Assembly: GCA_013146195.2 (NCBI GenBank)
Contig: CM028383.1
Coordinates: 12,899,311 to 12,963,310 of the forward strand
DNA length: 64,000 nucleotides
From: Codonopsis lanceolata
Lineage: Eukaryota; Streptophyta; Magnoliopsida; Asterales; Campanulaceae
Reading direction: 5' to 3'
Part shown: one piece after another, positions 45,573 to 57,649 of the stretch
Layout: the number at the start of each line of letters is the position of its first letter
Position numbering within the stretch: the stretch's first letter is position 1
Translations under genes and position numbers: made by a program
Notes under the pieces: generated by a model
Database searches by the model: none
Seen by the model: only the letters and a program-made list of their open reading frames with translations
What the model was told of the DNA's origin: nothing

Positions 45573-48034
45573 CTAGTTTTACATCCGTGCGTTAAACGCG
45601 CGAACAATTTTTTTAATTAAATAATATTCAAGTAAAACGAATAAGCAAATCAAAATCAAAAGAATAAATTAAGAAAAAGTAATGTTTGAGGCAACTACTT
45701 AAATATAAATGCATCATTTTATTGGTAATATTATAGATTTTTTAAAATTTCCTTATACACAACATTTGTTGTTTTATGTGTTGGTTTTCCATCTTCATCA
45801 GTATTAATATCTTCAAATCAAAACGGTTTGTTACCCTACAACCTGCAACATACAACTGACCATGACTGAATATTGACTTCTTCAATAAGAGTCCTACATG
45901 CAAAAGTGATTGACTTTGACTTTTGTTAATTGTCATGAGTCATGACATACGATACTATCAATGGAAATTATCTTTTCTGAAAACTTGAAAGACAACCTCA
46001 CATCTGATGAAGGCAATGACATTCTTGGTATAAACATTTTGTTTCCAACATTGCTTCCATTCAAAAAAATTACTTCAACAGCGTGATTCTCAAGCATGAT
46101 AATGATTAGTCTTGTCCCTTTGTACAACCCTGCAGAAGGGTCAATGTTTCTCAACAACATCACCGAAACACAAACCTGAAATGTTAATTCATGGTTAGAC
46201 AATGTTGAACACTTTATATTATTCAAAAACTCTGTAGAATGATTGTTTTCAAACAAACTTGTGTTGTTCTCTGCCCTGCACATATACTTTAAACTCAAAT
46301 AAGTTCATTCTTCTAAGTGATTGTTAGATACCATGTACTCATTTATGGTATCAAAAACATCAAGAGTCAGGGTAACTATAACCTTCCTTGCAAATATGAT
46401 ACGTCATAAAAGACTAAGTGGCTAAGGAAAAAAAAAGTACTTTTGCAGTTAAAAAAATAGAGTATTTCAGCGGTTAACATTTTAGAAAAAAAGGTTTGGC
46501 CATAATTATTTCTTACCAAAATGAGAAATAAAAAAACTCACATTAAAAGGCCTACTATATATAAAACTCAGCCCATTAAAATATCATATCCACCCTTAAG
46601 CCTCATGCCATGTAAGTTATCCCTTTTAACCTATTAATATAAAATAAAAAATTAGAAAAAAAATAATATTACATGTATTTTATGTAAGATGTATCTCCTT
46701 GACCTGACTCACCGTGTGTTGATGAGTTGCGTTGAGAGATGGAAGGACTCCACTTACGAATTAAAACTTGTAAGATGGTCTTACCGGAGAACTACTCTTA
46801 ATAAAGCAATATACGATCTCAACACCTAAGTACCTAACCAAATTCAACATCTGCTGTCTAATATATACAATTCTTCAGTTAGAACCCTTCATCTAGAATC
46901 CTTCATTTGACGTATATTCTTTTACTTCATAATTTCATTAACCTAACATTCGGTAAGAAATAATAAGAAATTGTAGCGATCTCTCCCGAGATTATTCAAA
47001 TTCTTTTAATTTTTCATTAAGCTGAAAATTTAGCCTATATCATTTTGTTTTATATTCTATTTCTTTATACAACTTTTAAAGTTTTTTTTTAAAAAAATAC
47101 AAATATAATAATATGAGACTTCAATATTTAAAATAAAGTCAAGTATTTAGTAAAAACATTGTTTAATGATAAATATTTTATTTTACTGTCCGAGATTTGT
47201 TATATTCTAAAATTTTAAATATACTTCTCAAGGTTATTTTGAAAAGAATACATAGCTCGAATTTTGAGATTTGAATTTATAACTGATCTATGACATTTCT
47301 TAATATTTTTTATTTAACAATTCTTCATACTCATAAAAAATATATAACTTTATAGTTAGACTATGTCAACAACTTCGTTGTTTATTTAAATCGGGACTAA
47401 CTATTTTCTTGCAACTTTGACTTTGAGAATCCATTCGAATATTTGTTTGTGGATGTCTCTTAGGACGGATGGTATGGAAGTCATAATAGTTGCAGTAAAA
47501 ATTTTGGATTCAAAATGTCTAAAGCTTATTTCGTGACCGATTTTTTTTTTTAAACTTTGCGGAAGATTGATTGAACATCCGCAAAGAATATTCACAGACT
47601 TTATATAAATGTGATGAAAAATAAAAGGTCAAGCATGATATTGTGAATTGTGTTGAGAATACCAACAGTTTGGGTGTATTCAAAGTTTCTAGAAATGTAT
47701 AAACCTTCAATCTCTTCAATCTCTCTCCTCCCCCAACTTCTTAATTAAGAAGTTAAACCTCTCCCTCTCTCCTAGGTCGAAAAAAAAAATCCTAGTGGCC
47801 ACTATACACAAATTTCAAAGCATTAAGAAGTTGAATAAAACCACAATGGGGATGCTCTAAGGAATTTTTTTAGAATCTATAATGATTAGTGATATACTGA
47901 TGTGTATTTGTTAATAAACCGATTCTTCTTATTTTATCCTTTAAGATTTTTTTATCCTCTTTATTTTGTTTATGTACGATTTATTTGAAAACGAAGAATA
48001 ACGTTCGTTTAACGCACGAGTTAAAAAAAACTAG
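45573..48034 (-). mobile_element. Helitron-like element, copy 2
   Basis: Same structure as 11535-13980: CTAG at 45573 with adjacent GTGCGTTAAACGCGC hairpin (one base changed), and the inverted related terminus at 48031-48034. Confidence 0.7.
45742..46298 (-). pseudogene. Helitron Pif1-like helicase fragment, copy 2
   Basis: Two minus-strand frames as in copy 1, with MTINKSQSQSLLHVG and FSHGQLYVAGCRV. A 7-base tandem duplication (GTCATGA repeated, about 45933-45946) lies at the frame break, so the break differs in detail from copy 1. Confidence 0.85.
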
Positions 48035-48728
48035 TTTTTTTTTAATGGAAATGGAGAGAAAATAGGATTTTGGGTTGAAATTCTTTCTTCCAGCACTCTT
48101 GCTTATTGAAAGAGATCTCTGTGTCTTTTATCTACTCCTTACCTCAAATGGGCCATCTTACCTACTATGGAATTCCCGCTGGAAGTGTAGCTCTAGTGGA
48201 ATACTCTCTCTTCATTGTTTCCGTAGCTACTTTCTTCCCAAAAGGATAAAAAATGTTTGATGTAGGAACAAGCCCTATGGGGAATAATTTGAAACAAGGG
48301 TAAGAAATAGGAAACATGAAGCTCACTTATCTATAGGAAGACGCATATATAGCTTTGGCTCGTAAAGTAAGTTTTTTCTTATAAATTCACGATGCATTAT
48401 ATATCAAACTCATAATGCTCTTCCTCTTCTTCCTTCGGCTTAGGTTGCAATGCGAGCATCAGAGGTTGTGATGCGAGCATGTTTACATTGCGATGCCAAA
48501 ATTCGGGGGAGGGGGGGCTTTTTTTTGCGTGTCTTTTGTTCATTAAGGGTATTATTGACTTTTCCGGTTATAATTTCACCACATGAGACCAGCCCGAATT
48601 TCACCTTTCTTTCTTAGTTAAAAAATGAATTTTAAAAAAGAGATACTCTCTCCCTTCTGGACAAAGAGTCCATTATTCTATTTTATGATGTTTCACTTAA
48701 AAAGACAGTTTTTAAAAATTATGGTATA
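48035..48728. other. Spacer between Helitron and Tat LTR, copy 2
   Basis: No gene; same MITE fragment and GCGATGC patch as 13981-14677. Confidence 0.55.
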
Positions 48729-50068
48729 TGTGAGTGCCCCGTTCTTAACTCGATCCACGCCACTGAGAAGGTGGGGTGGTTTCGAAACCTTTTAAAGCGC
48801 GTAGGAATACGCCCGGCCTCATTTTGTGAACTCAAAATATATACAACAGAGTCGCCATCTTTATTTTAAGAAAAAAACAAATAAAAATAAAAAATAACCA
48901 AATTTATAAGAAGGGTTCGAAGGCTAAGTTACGAGATGGGAAGGGGTTAAGGTACCCAACTCGCCTTTCGGTTTCAAAATAAGTTTTTGGCTAAATATGA
49001 TCTTTTATACTTATTTAATAGTTGAAATAAAGCATTTAAAACATATATTTGCATATATATATAAGGAAATAAATACAAACTTACAACAGTCTCATTTCTA
49101 GAGTTGCAAATACATTTATAAAAATGTGCCCATAATAATGACTCTTTTTTATGCTATCTGTTATAGAATTTTGGGCAGCACGACTGCTTATTTCGTTACA
49201 TAGGACTATTTTAAATAACACTTTTTATACATAAAACGTAAATAAACTTTAAGGGACCTACCTCTTGAAGCGTGGGGCCGGGTTTTATCCTGTACCAAGC
49301 TCCTTTCTGGTAGGCCCTAGGGTGTGCTCGCTCTGTCCTTCAGGGAGAGGGAGTCTTTTTATTTTGATTGATTTTGGGCAGCGTGACTGCTCTGTTTGGT
49401 TGCTTTCGCCTCTTTATCCGGGCAGCACAACTGCTTGCTTTGGCTGGATTCGCTGGCATCTGAAATCAGACAGAATAACTGCTTGCTTCGGCTGGAATCA
49501 AGCATGGCAACTACTCTTTTTGATTCTTTTGAACCGGTGAAATAGGACGGAATCCTAGCAGGGCAACTAGGGTTCACTTTGGTCGGAGAGTTTTAGTGTT
49601 TAGGGGAGATTTGGTAGAGTTTCGGGGCTAGAGGGGAAATAACCTCAGCGTTCTCTCGGGAAAACAGACTGCGGAGAGAAAACTTCACGCAGTCAGAATT
49701 TTTAGTGTATGAAATTGTGAGTTCGGATGCCTTTATTTATAGGCTGGGAGGAGGGCTTCCTTCACAACTAAGTTTTACCTTCTTTGCTTCATCGGCTTGT
49801 ACCGTGCACTGAGAAAGATGTACCTTAGGTAAACTGCACCAGTGATTCAAGAAGCTGTGGGCACGACGCCCAGGAGGGGTGTGGGCAGCGCCCAAAGCCT
49901 TTTCATGTTCTGGTTCTGGCACTTTGGCCCCTTGCAATTAACTGTTTATGCATCTTTCGTTTCTTTTGCATTTTCAACCCTGTAACTTGACATTCGTTAG
50001 TCCTTTTAACAGGTCTTGATATTTTATGCCATGTCATATACCAGGGGTACGAAATTGGGGTGTCTACA
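48729..50068 (-). mobile_element. 3' LTR of the Tat element
   Basis: Minus strand TGTAGACACCCC ... CACTCACA, 1340 bp. TATA box CCTATAAATAAAGG at about 49733-49746 (minus). Matches 14678-16018. Confidence 0.8.
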
Positions 50069-50423
50069 TAGCCTCTTAACGATGGAGTTTGCGGGTAAAC
50101 CGAAACTTACCAAGTAAACGAACATCGTTGATAAGAAATACTCTCAAATTTCGTGGAAATTATTATGGGGAGGAATGTAATATGCAGCAGTTTATGTTAT
50201 GATGCAATAGTTTAGGATGAAGCAATTCAAATCTTATATACCCTAAAAATTTTAGTTGGTTTTATAAGATAGAGCAGATATTCAAATGAAATGCTCTGAT
50301 GGTCGTGTCTACTGAGTAGGCTGCATATGTATCCCTTTCTCAGGAATCAGAACAAACGAAGTTCGATTTCAGCAGACAAGAAAATACCAGCACTGGGTGG
50401 GGATAGGCAGATTTTGATTCTTT

Positions 50424-50758
50424 CCATGGCCCGGGGTTTGCACCAGTTGTGGAGAGGATCGAACACAGATTCTGGTGGGACTGATCGTTTCCATGACCCG
50501 GGGTTTGCACCCGTTGTGGAAAAGATCCAACAACTCTTTTTTTTTTCCATATGGGACCGATCATTTCCATGACCCGGGGTTTGCACCCGTTGTGGAAAGG
50601 ATCCAACTCTTTTTTTCTTTTTTCAGATCGTTTCCATGACCCGAGGTTTGCAACCGTTGTGGAAAAGATTCAACAACTCTTTCCTTTTTTTTTCTTTTCC
50701 AAATGGGACCGATCATTTTCATAACCTAGGGTTTGCACCCGTTGTGGAAAAGATCCAA
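50424..50758 (+). repeat. Five tandem 65- to 85-bp repeats, copy 2
   Basis: Same CATGACCCGGGGTTTGC units as 16366-16702, followed by a pyrimidine tract (50759-50862). Confidence 0.85.
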
Positions 50759-53662
50759 CTCTCTTTTCTTCTTTTCTTTATTTTCTTCTTTTTTCTCTTT
50801 CTTTCTCTTTTTTTTTTCTTTCTTTCTTTCTTTTCTTTTTTCTTCTTTTCTTTTCTTTTCTTGCGGGCATCCTGGTGGGGATATGATTTTTGTTTTGATT
50901 TTTAATGGATGACCGTTAACTTTGTTAACAACAATTAACTTTATTAACCTTCCACTAGGACTTCAGGGCCATTTCATGATTTGAGCAAGCTTGAGGATTT
51001 AAGTGCCGAACTGGATTTTGGAGGGGAGGAAAGTGAAACTTTCCAACCCTTTATCTTCATGGGAAATGGACGAGCAAGCAGCAACACCATTTCTTCTTCT
51101 TTCTTCAGCTTCCTTCTGCCATTTTTGACGAAGGGAAATATCTTCTTCATTTCTTCATCTTTTCTCAAATTTCTTCCGCCAAATTAATTGTTTTGCTTGC
51201 CAGATGGCTTCTTCTTCGAGATCTCGGAAGGGAAAAGCTCCAATGAATTCAGAATCTAGCGAAGAACACAAGGGGCTACCTCCTTTGAACCGAAATGTTA
51301 TTCGGTATTGGAATTCTAGGGACGATTGGGGTAACATACTTTGAGATCGGCACACCCATGTTGCACATCTTTCAGATCCGGCTGTAAGTCTTCATTTTCT
51401 CTAACCCATTTGGTTGAATTTCTTGAATTCTTTGGATTCCTTGCTATTTTGACACTCTTGGAGTATACCTGCTGCGATTTTGATGCTTAGGCGTGCATGA
51501 TCTATGCTAGGATTATGCAATTTGGCAATTACAATATAGCAAAAATATGAAATTCATGCCATTTAATTTTGTGATGCATACTCATGCTATGGACACTATT
51601 TGACTCTACGACGCATATTTTATGCAACTGATATATTTTGACTCTGTGATGCATGCTCGTGCCACAGATATATTTTTAGATGATGCATGCTCATGCAATA
51701 TATATCTCGGATACATGCAACATATTTTTCCAGATATTTTTTTTGGATAATGCATGTGCTACAAATATATTTTCATTATATATATGCAAAATGCAACAGA
51801 CATATTTTCTTTGAATATATGCAAAATGCAACATATATTTTCTCTTTGAATATATGCAAAAATGCAACATATATTTTTCTAAAATGCATATATTTTCCTA
51901 AAATGCATAGTGAGTATGGATATGACATAATTAATGCGATGACATGAGATATAGTATGCATGATGAGATAGGAAAAATAAGAGTTTATCTCCCTTTTTCT
52001 CCTTTTCTTTTGAGATGATGCCTTTTTTTTTTTATGCTTCTTCTTTAATTCGAGCACGCAACACTCTCACGCGGTTTGGGCCAGCTCTGAGAAATTGGCT
52101 GTTATTTATAACTCATTGCCGCCATTGTGGGTGCCCCGGATTCTCCCGTGCCCCGCGCGCCCTTGGATAGGGGAGCGCGACGTACGGAAGGACACCACGC
52201 TTTCCATTCCACCCTCCCTTGTCTAGGGGAAGACGAAATTAAAAATACAGAAAGGGTGCTGTCAAGAAGCGCATTGAATACATCTCGGTCCCTTGAGTGA
52301 TTTTTGATCCATTATAGGAGCTTTGAGTTTTCTGTATCAGGTTATCCCTTTTTTAAGGGGATAACAGGACGCCGGAATACATCACCCTTTCATTCGCATC
52401 TTCCCTTGTGTAGGGGAAAATGGAAAGTGCAAGAAAGGATGTTGCGGGCCCCACTATGGATTTTATGAAAATTGCCTTAAAGGCCTATTTCGGATCACTA
52501 TGAGTGCTTTAGGTTTTCTGTATCAAGTTATCCATTTTTTAGGGGATACCAGGATGTAGGAATACATCACCTTTTCATTCTCATTCTCCCTTGTCTAGGG
52601 GAAAACGGAAAATAGTAAGAAAGGATGTTGCGATGCCTCACTGTGATCCAAAATGTTTTTGACAGAGTCGTCATCTTTATTTTAAGAAAAAAATAAAGAA
52701 AAAACCAAAAATAAAACCAGAGAATGCAAAAAAAAAAAAAAAGAGTTCGGAGGCTAAGTTACGAGTTGGGAAGGTGCTAGGCACCCAACTCGCCCTTTCG
52801 GTCTCAAAAACAGTTTTTGGCTAAAGTATGCTTTTTGTTATATTTATCTAGCAAATAAATAAAGCATTAAAAAAAGAAAAGAAAACAAATACATCCATGT
52901 CTACATTATTTACGGACTTACAGCCGCCTCCTTCCAATAATTTACAAATACACTTAAAAATATTTGACCATAATAATGGCTCTTTTTAATGCTATTTTCT
53001 AAATAAATCAGGGCAGCATAACGACTTATATTTTTACATTGGGCTGGATGGAAAATAGTTTTTTTGTAAAATAACGCCCTTAAAGGCTCACCTTTTAGAG
53101 CGTGGTGTGCTCGCTCTGTCCTTCCGGGAGAGGGATTCTTTTTTGTTGTTGCTGTTGCGGTTCGGGCAGAGTGAATGCTTCCGAAGGTTGCTTCTCGGCA
53201 CCGTCAAATGGGCAGAGCAACTACTTGCGTTTTTGTTGCTGCTTGCTTACTGCTGGCGAAAATCGGGCAGAATAACTGCTTGTTTCTGGCGGATTTGGCC
53301 TTTTCACTCGGGCAGAGCAACTGCTCTTTTCGAGATTTTTGGATCGGGGAAATAGGGTGGAAACCTAGCTGGGGGGCTAAGGCTCACTTTGACCGGTTGG
53401 TTTTGTGTTTGGAGGAGTTTTGGCATAGCTTCGAGGCTTTATAGGAGGGGGCGCTCACTATCTCACGATCGCTCTATATTTATTCGGCGTAACAACAACG
53501 CTGAAAGTGAGATGAATTCTCTGTCTAAAGCGAACCCGGGGCTTCTATTTATAGGCTGAGAGAGGGACACCGCGGTCTTTAATTTTTCTTTTTTGTGCTG
53601 CATTAGCTTTTACCGCGTGCTTGATAATTTGTGCAATGCGTTACCTTTGGGGGCACTGTAGC

Positions 53663-54940
53663 TAGAGCTGTCAAATAGGGCAAAAGCCTGCGGACATGCC
53701 CGCCTCGCCACCTATTAGGGGCGGGTTGGGCTGGTGCATTCAATGCCCGTTAGGATGCGGGTTTTTCGGGTTTTGCCCGTGCGGGCCGCAAGCTTTCGCG
53801 GGTTGGGGCGGGGGGTCGCGGGCAGCCCGCATATTATCGACTTGTATTGTTAATTGTTATTTGTTAATACTTATAACTTAAGCGGCCCATGCCTAATGAC
53901 TGTTGAGGTAAGTAAGGCCGTAAGTAAGCCTGTAACATACTCTCTTAAGGCCAGGGGTTAGGCTTAGGTTAGACTCACTCTCTTTGTCTCTCACTCCGTC
54001 TCTCTCATCTATGTTCAGTGTTCACCTTCAAAGACGAGACGACCTATCAAAAAGGGGAGAAAGCATATGTATGCCATCTGAATGATCTGATCAGATTCTG
54101 GACAAAGGGAGTATAGCTTAGCGCTTTGAGGTTTAAGCTAAGGAGGGGCTTTGAACGGAGACACAGTCTCACGAGTCATGACTCTCAGTCTCTCACTCTC
54201 TCTCTCCGTCTCTCTCATCTAGTAATCTGTTCACGGAGACACGACACGGACATGTCCTCCACTCTCCAGTGACAGCTGAGTAGCCGAAAGCGTCTTCACT
54301 ACGACCGGTGGTGGTTGTGACTGGGCCTGCTGAAAGATGAAATCCTCGGGGCGGTGAGCGGCAAAATTAGGGGGGAGTTGAGAGGAGGACACGACAGGAT
54401 GAAAATTAGGGTTTTGGTGGAGGGCGAAATGCTCGGCCGGAGCGTGTTGTTGTTGGCTATGGTGAATCGGAAGAGGCTGAGGTGGCAGCCGAAAAAGGAA
54501 TTGGATCTGGTTACGGATGAAATCGACCTTGTGGGAGAGGTTTAACCCTAGCTTGGACTCGAGTTGTTGGACGACGACATTTAGAGAAGTCAAAGTGGAG
54601 CTAGGATTTGATTCGCGAAGTAGAGACTTCAAGGCTTCAGCTATGTCCTGGTCGGACACCATTGTCGCCCCTCTCTCACTGATTCATGTAATTCACATAA
54701 ATTAACGGAAACTCTCTTTCACACACATATTGATAATAAATAAATAAATAAATAAATAAAGTTAATAAACCCATTTTTTTACGGGCTGGCCCGTTTTGCC
54801 CGTGGCCCTACGTGGGACAGGTTGGGCTAGGGGTTTTAAGGACCGTTATATTTGCGGGCTTTCCCGCCCCGCCCCGTTTTACAACGGGCTTTTCGGGCTC
54901 GCGAGCAAACCTGCCCCGCAGGCCCGTTTTGACAGCTCTA
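53663..54940. mobile_element. Non-autonomous hAT element carrying a host gene exon (Pack-hAT)
   Basis: Terminal inverted repeats TAGAGCTGTCAAA and TTTGACAGCTCTA, flanked by the exact 8-bp duplication ACTGTAGC (53655-53662, 54941-54948). GC-rich subterminal sequence with GGGC/GCCCGC runs is typical of plant hAT elements. No transposase. The right half contains the SWIB-type exon on the minus strand. Confidence 0.93.
54231..54662 (-). CDS. Captured first exon of a SWIB/DEK_C-domain (UAF30-like) gene
   Basis: Begins MVSDQDIAEALKSLLRES; then VVVQQLESKLGLNLSHKVDF and IRNQIQFLF complete a DEK_C domain of about 55 residues. A His/Pro/Gln-rich region follows (about residues 60-125). Plant SWIB/MDM2 proteins of the UAF30/SPP27 type start this way, and the SWIB domain itself, which should follow in later exons, is absent. 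The frame is open for 143 codons. The sequence before the ATG, rich in GAGAG, may be captured 5' UTR. The piece lies fully within the hAT termini, so transduplication is the best reading. Whether it is transcribed is unknown. Confidence 0.8.
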   Translation of the reverse strand: MVSDQDIAEALKSLLRESNPSSTLTSLNVVVQQLESKLGLNLSHKVDFIRNQIQFLFRLPPQPLPIHHSQQQHAPAEHFALHQNPNFHPVVSSSQLPPNFAAHRPEDFIFQQAQSQPPPVVVKTLSATQLSLESGGHVRVVSP

Positions 54941-57484
54941 ACTGTAGCAGAGCCTGGCACCGGAACCATGCTCCTTGGGCGCCGCGCCAGTATGCCTATG
55001 TGGCAGCGCCCATGCTTCAAACTTCAGCCTCTTTTGACACTTAGGCCCCTGCATTTCACTGTTTTACGCATCCTGCTTTGTCTTTTGCATTTTTTAAACC
55101 ATGTAACTTGACATTTGTTAAGTTTTAATAGGCCTTGATATCACATGTCAATGTTACGTACCAGGGGTACGAAATTGGGGTGTCTACATCCGCAGGCAAT
55201 GCTCCTGATTGAGAAAACCGATTTTGGCACATTCTTGCGGGCTTTCCATCATTTCCGCAGCTATTTCCCCATTTTTGAGGTTTTGAGGGACTATTGGTAG
55301 GACACCACCCATACTTTCCTTTTTCAGTTGCGGAGAGGCCACCATGACCCTTTGTGACTTCACTGCGATCACGAGTATTCCTACCGGCATTGGTAGGCAT
55401 TTAGAGCCAGATTTCACTATGAGGCATCAGCATGACGTGGTCGAGGACCTATTGGGCTTTAAGCCAGATTATAAGAGTGCAAATGAGATCCACATCGGTA
55501 GCGTGAAAAGATGGCTGGAGCAGAATGCCAGGCAGATTGATGATGATGACTGCGAGGCTGACGCTCGTACGGCCAGGGCATTTATGTTTTTCTTCCTGGG
55601 GACGACTATTTTTGCTAATTCGTCCACCACTTTGCGGGTTTCTATTCTAGGATGTCTCGGGATTTATACCGGGTCTCTGAGTTCGACTGGGGGCAGGCAG
55701 ACTTAGTTGAACTTTATGCTTCCATGGATCGTGCCAGCCGCAATGACTCTCCAGTCCTTAATGACTTTGCTTTGGCTTGGGAGGTATCTTTCCCCTCTTT
55801 TTTTTACTTTATCTACTTTTCTGATACTTGATTGAATTCACTGATTGATTTTTTTTTTTGCTGCATCTTTTTTTCTTTACAGGTTTGGGCCTATTTAGTT
55901 TTCTGTTTTGCTCTTGGCCCATTGAAGAAACATATTCATGAGCCACCTTTTCTAACTGAGTTCGTGAATACAAACAGGATGGAGGAGAACTAGGATGGCC
56001 GCGGGTTGACTGAGGCGATGGTACAAGATAGGATTGCGAGCTCGCGCTCAGACACAGTGCATCTATTCCTCTGGAGGGGTCTAACTGGGCCATATCTGAC
56101 TTCTCTGGAGATGAGTAGTAGATGCATTTTGATGGTGTCGATTATGGTCGACTCTTTGTATATGGGCGAGCGGGTCAACCGTCAGCATTTCCTTTATCCT
56201 ATGGGCCTAGTGACAGCACCTGCACCATCATCATGGGTAATTGTTCCGGACTTCCTGCCGAACAGATATTAGTGCCTGTTGAGATATAATGTCTATCGCG
56301 ACAACTATCCTGTCATGCCATACGAGGAAATCTTGAGGACAGTGCTTCACCTTGTTCCTGAAGTAGCTAGGCGTGCATCGGATGTTTCAGATAGGCCGAG
56401 GCCTTCACGTCGGGTTCCTAATGCCCAGTCGGATTATTTTGTTCCCGCTGAAGATTTCTCCACTTTCTAGTATTCTCGCGAGGGAAGACTTGTGGAGGAG
56501 GCTTTGCCTGATGCCGAGGTCCCAGAGCGCTATCAAATTCCCAAGCGGACCTGCGCGGTATACATTTTTTTTCTTCATTTCTGCCCTTTTTTTTCAGACT
56601 TGCCAAATAATATATATTTTTTCCGACTGATATCCCTTTTTTTTGACATTTTCTTTTCATGTGGATGTCTCATCATACCGAAAGGTGGTGAAAGGCTTCT
56701 TCAGCCTTGCCAAGTTGTACCAGCGTATGATAGATGAATTTACCTACCAGGGGAACGATGATGTGAGCCGAGCCAGACGCCAAGATGGTGATGATGATGA
56801 AGCCGGTGGATCAGGCCGTACTCGGGTTAGAGGACGAGGATATAGGAACGGTGGGACCGACCTTCGGGTTATGGGCGGAGGTTTGAAGAGGAGTAGATCA
56901 TTACATGCCCATTAGCTTTTCACGTGTACTTTTTTTTTCTGGATTTTCTCTTCTTTTCTTACACCAGACTTCATATATTTTAATGCAATGCAATTTATTT
57001 TATTCTATGATGCATGATTAAATATGACTCAATTATTCTAGGGATGCCTGAAATAAAAGAAAATAACCACTTACCTAAAGCGAAGATACACTGCACTTAG
57101 GGATGGTGGTTTTGAGGGATACACCTTTGGATTTTATCAGGGTTACAAGTACTCTGCGGGGAAGGAGAGGCAGCCGCCTCCTTCATGTGCTTGCTTTTTT
57201 TTCTAGCTGGTGAAGGCTATCGCATAGCCTCACTCTATATTTCTTGTGGGCGGACAATGGCTACATTATGAGAACAGCAGAGCAACCGGGACAAAACCAG
57301 GATACCAGGCAGTATGGGGATGAAAATATGGGAGATGTGGACGCTGCCCATGGAGGTTTTGGGCGTGGCGCCCAAAAGGATGGTAGGGGGCGCCCAGGGC
57401 TCTTCTTGTGCACTTCCTGTTTGGTCATTGTTAATGCTTTGTTTTGACACTATTTTTGTTTCGGCTATTTCTTCGATTTTTCAG

Positions 57485-57492
57485 TATAAAAA
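57485..57492 (+). promoter_or_regulatory. TATA box before antisense ORF 2
   Basis: TATAAAAA within TTCAGTATAAAAAGAAGG, followed by a T/C-rich leader and then the DUF7745-like reading frame; suggests separate transcription of ORF 2. Confidence 0.5.
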
Positions 57493-57649
57493 GAAGGTCG
57501 GGGCAGCGTTACTTTTCATACCACTTTCTCTTCCTCTTATCTCCCCTCTTAATAGATAGATCTGAATTGCTTTTTTCTCTTTATTCCAGATATAAATTCT
57601 GCCTTTTCTTAAATAGCTTAGCACAGTCACACATCCCTGGATATTGAGA

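Larger units (their letters stand above)
33533..54171 (+). repeat. Large segmental duplication, copy 2
   Basis: Colinear with 6227-20001. The left edge is the CGAACTCACATGTT junction; the right edge given here is where the copy-1 sequence stops at the gap, so the duplication may extend further. Extra material: MITE 38631-38896 and copia 38922-45281. Confidence 0.95.
52126..55188 (-). mobile_element. Related Tat-family LTR (solo-like) inserted in exon 2 of the antisense gene
   Basis: Runs TGTGGGTGCCCCGG ... GGGGTGTCTACA on the plus strand, with minus-strand TATA box CCTATAAATAGAAGC (about 53543-53557). Coding sequence of the antisense gene abuts both ends, so these are the LTR limits. Without the nested hAT it is about 1.78 kb. 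No 5-bp target duplication is evident. Only one LTR is present, so it is probably a solo LTR. Confidence 0.75.
51204..56915 (+). pseudogene. Antisense ORF 1 of the Tat element: spliced plant-mobile-domain gene, broken
   Basis: Exon 1 (51204-51383) starts MASSSRSRKGKAP; a CGA-to-TGA change near 51343 gives a stop absent from copy 1. Exon 2a begins near 52055 and is cut at 52125 by the inserted LTR. Exon 2b resumes at 55189 (QAMLLIEKTDFGTFLRAF, then THTFLFQ and GEATMTLCDFTAI), the core PMD pattern, and ends at 55783 (...DFALAWE). A 99-base GT-AG intron follows, and exon 3 starts at 55883 with VWAYLVFCFALGP. The C-terminal part near 56640-56915 ends with an acidic and Arg/Gly-rich tail. Frameshifts occur near 55328 and 55650, and stops near 55296 and 55991. 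Role of such passenger PMD proteins is unknown; host relatives act in TE silencing and meristem maintenance. Confidence 0.72.

Noticed and set aside
50340..50606. Minus-strand ORFs with repeated NGCKPRVME-like units
   Set aside because: They simply translate the tandem repeats at 50424-50758.
55297..55327. Apparent GT-AG intron of 31 bases in the PMD exon
   Set aside because: Too short for a plant intron; the sequence continues the PMD pattern (THTFLF) with a stop and a frameshift.
57244..57647. Short ORFs on both strands between the two antisense ORFs
   Set aside because: No domain; they overlap the TATA box and leader of antisense ORF 2.
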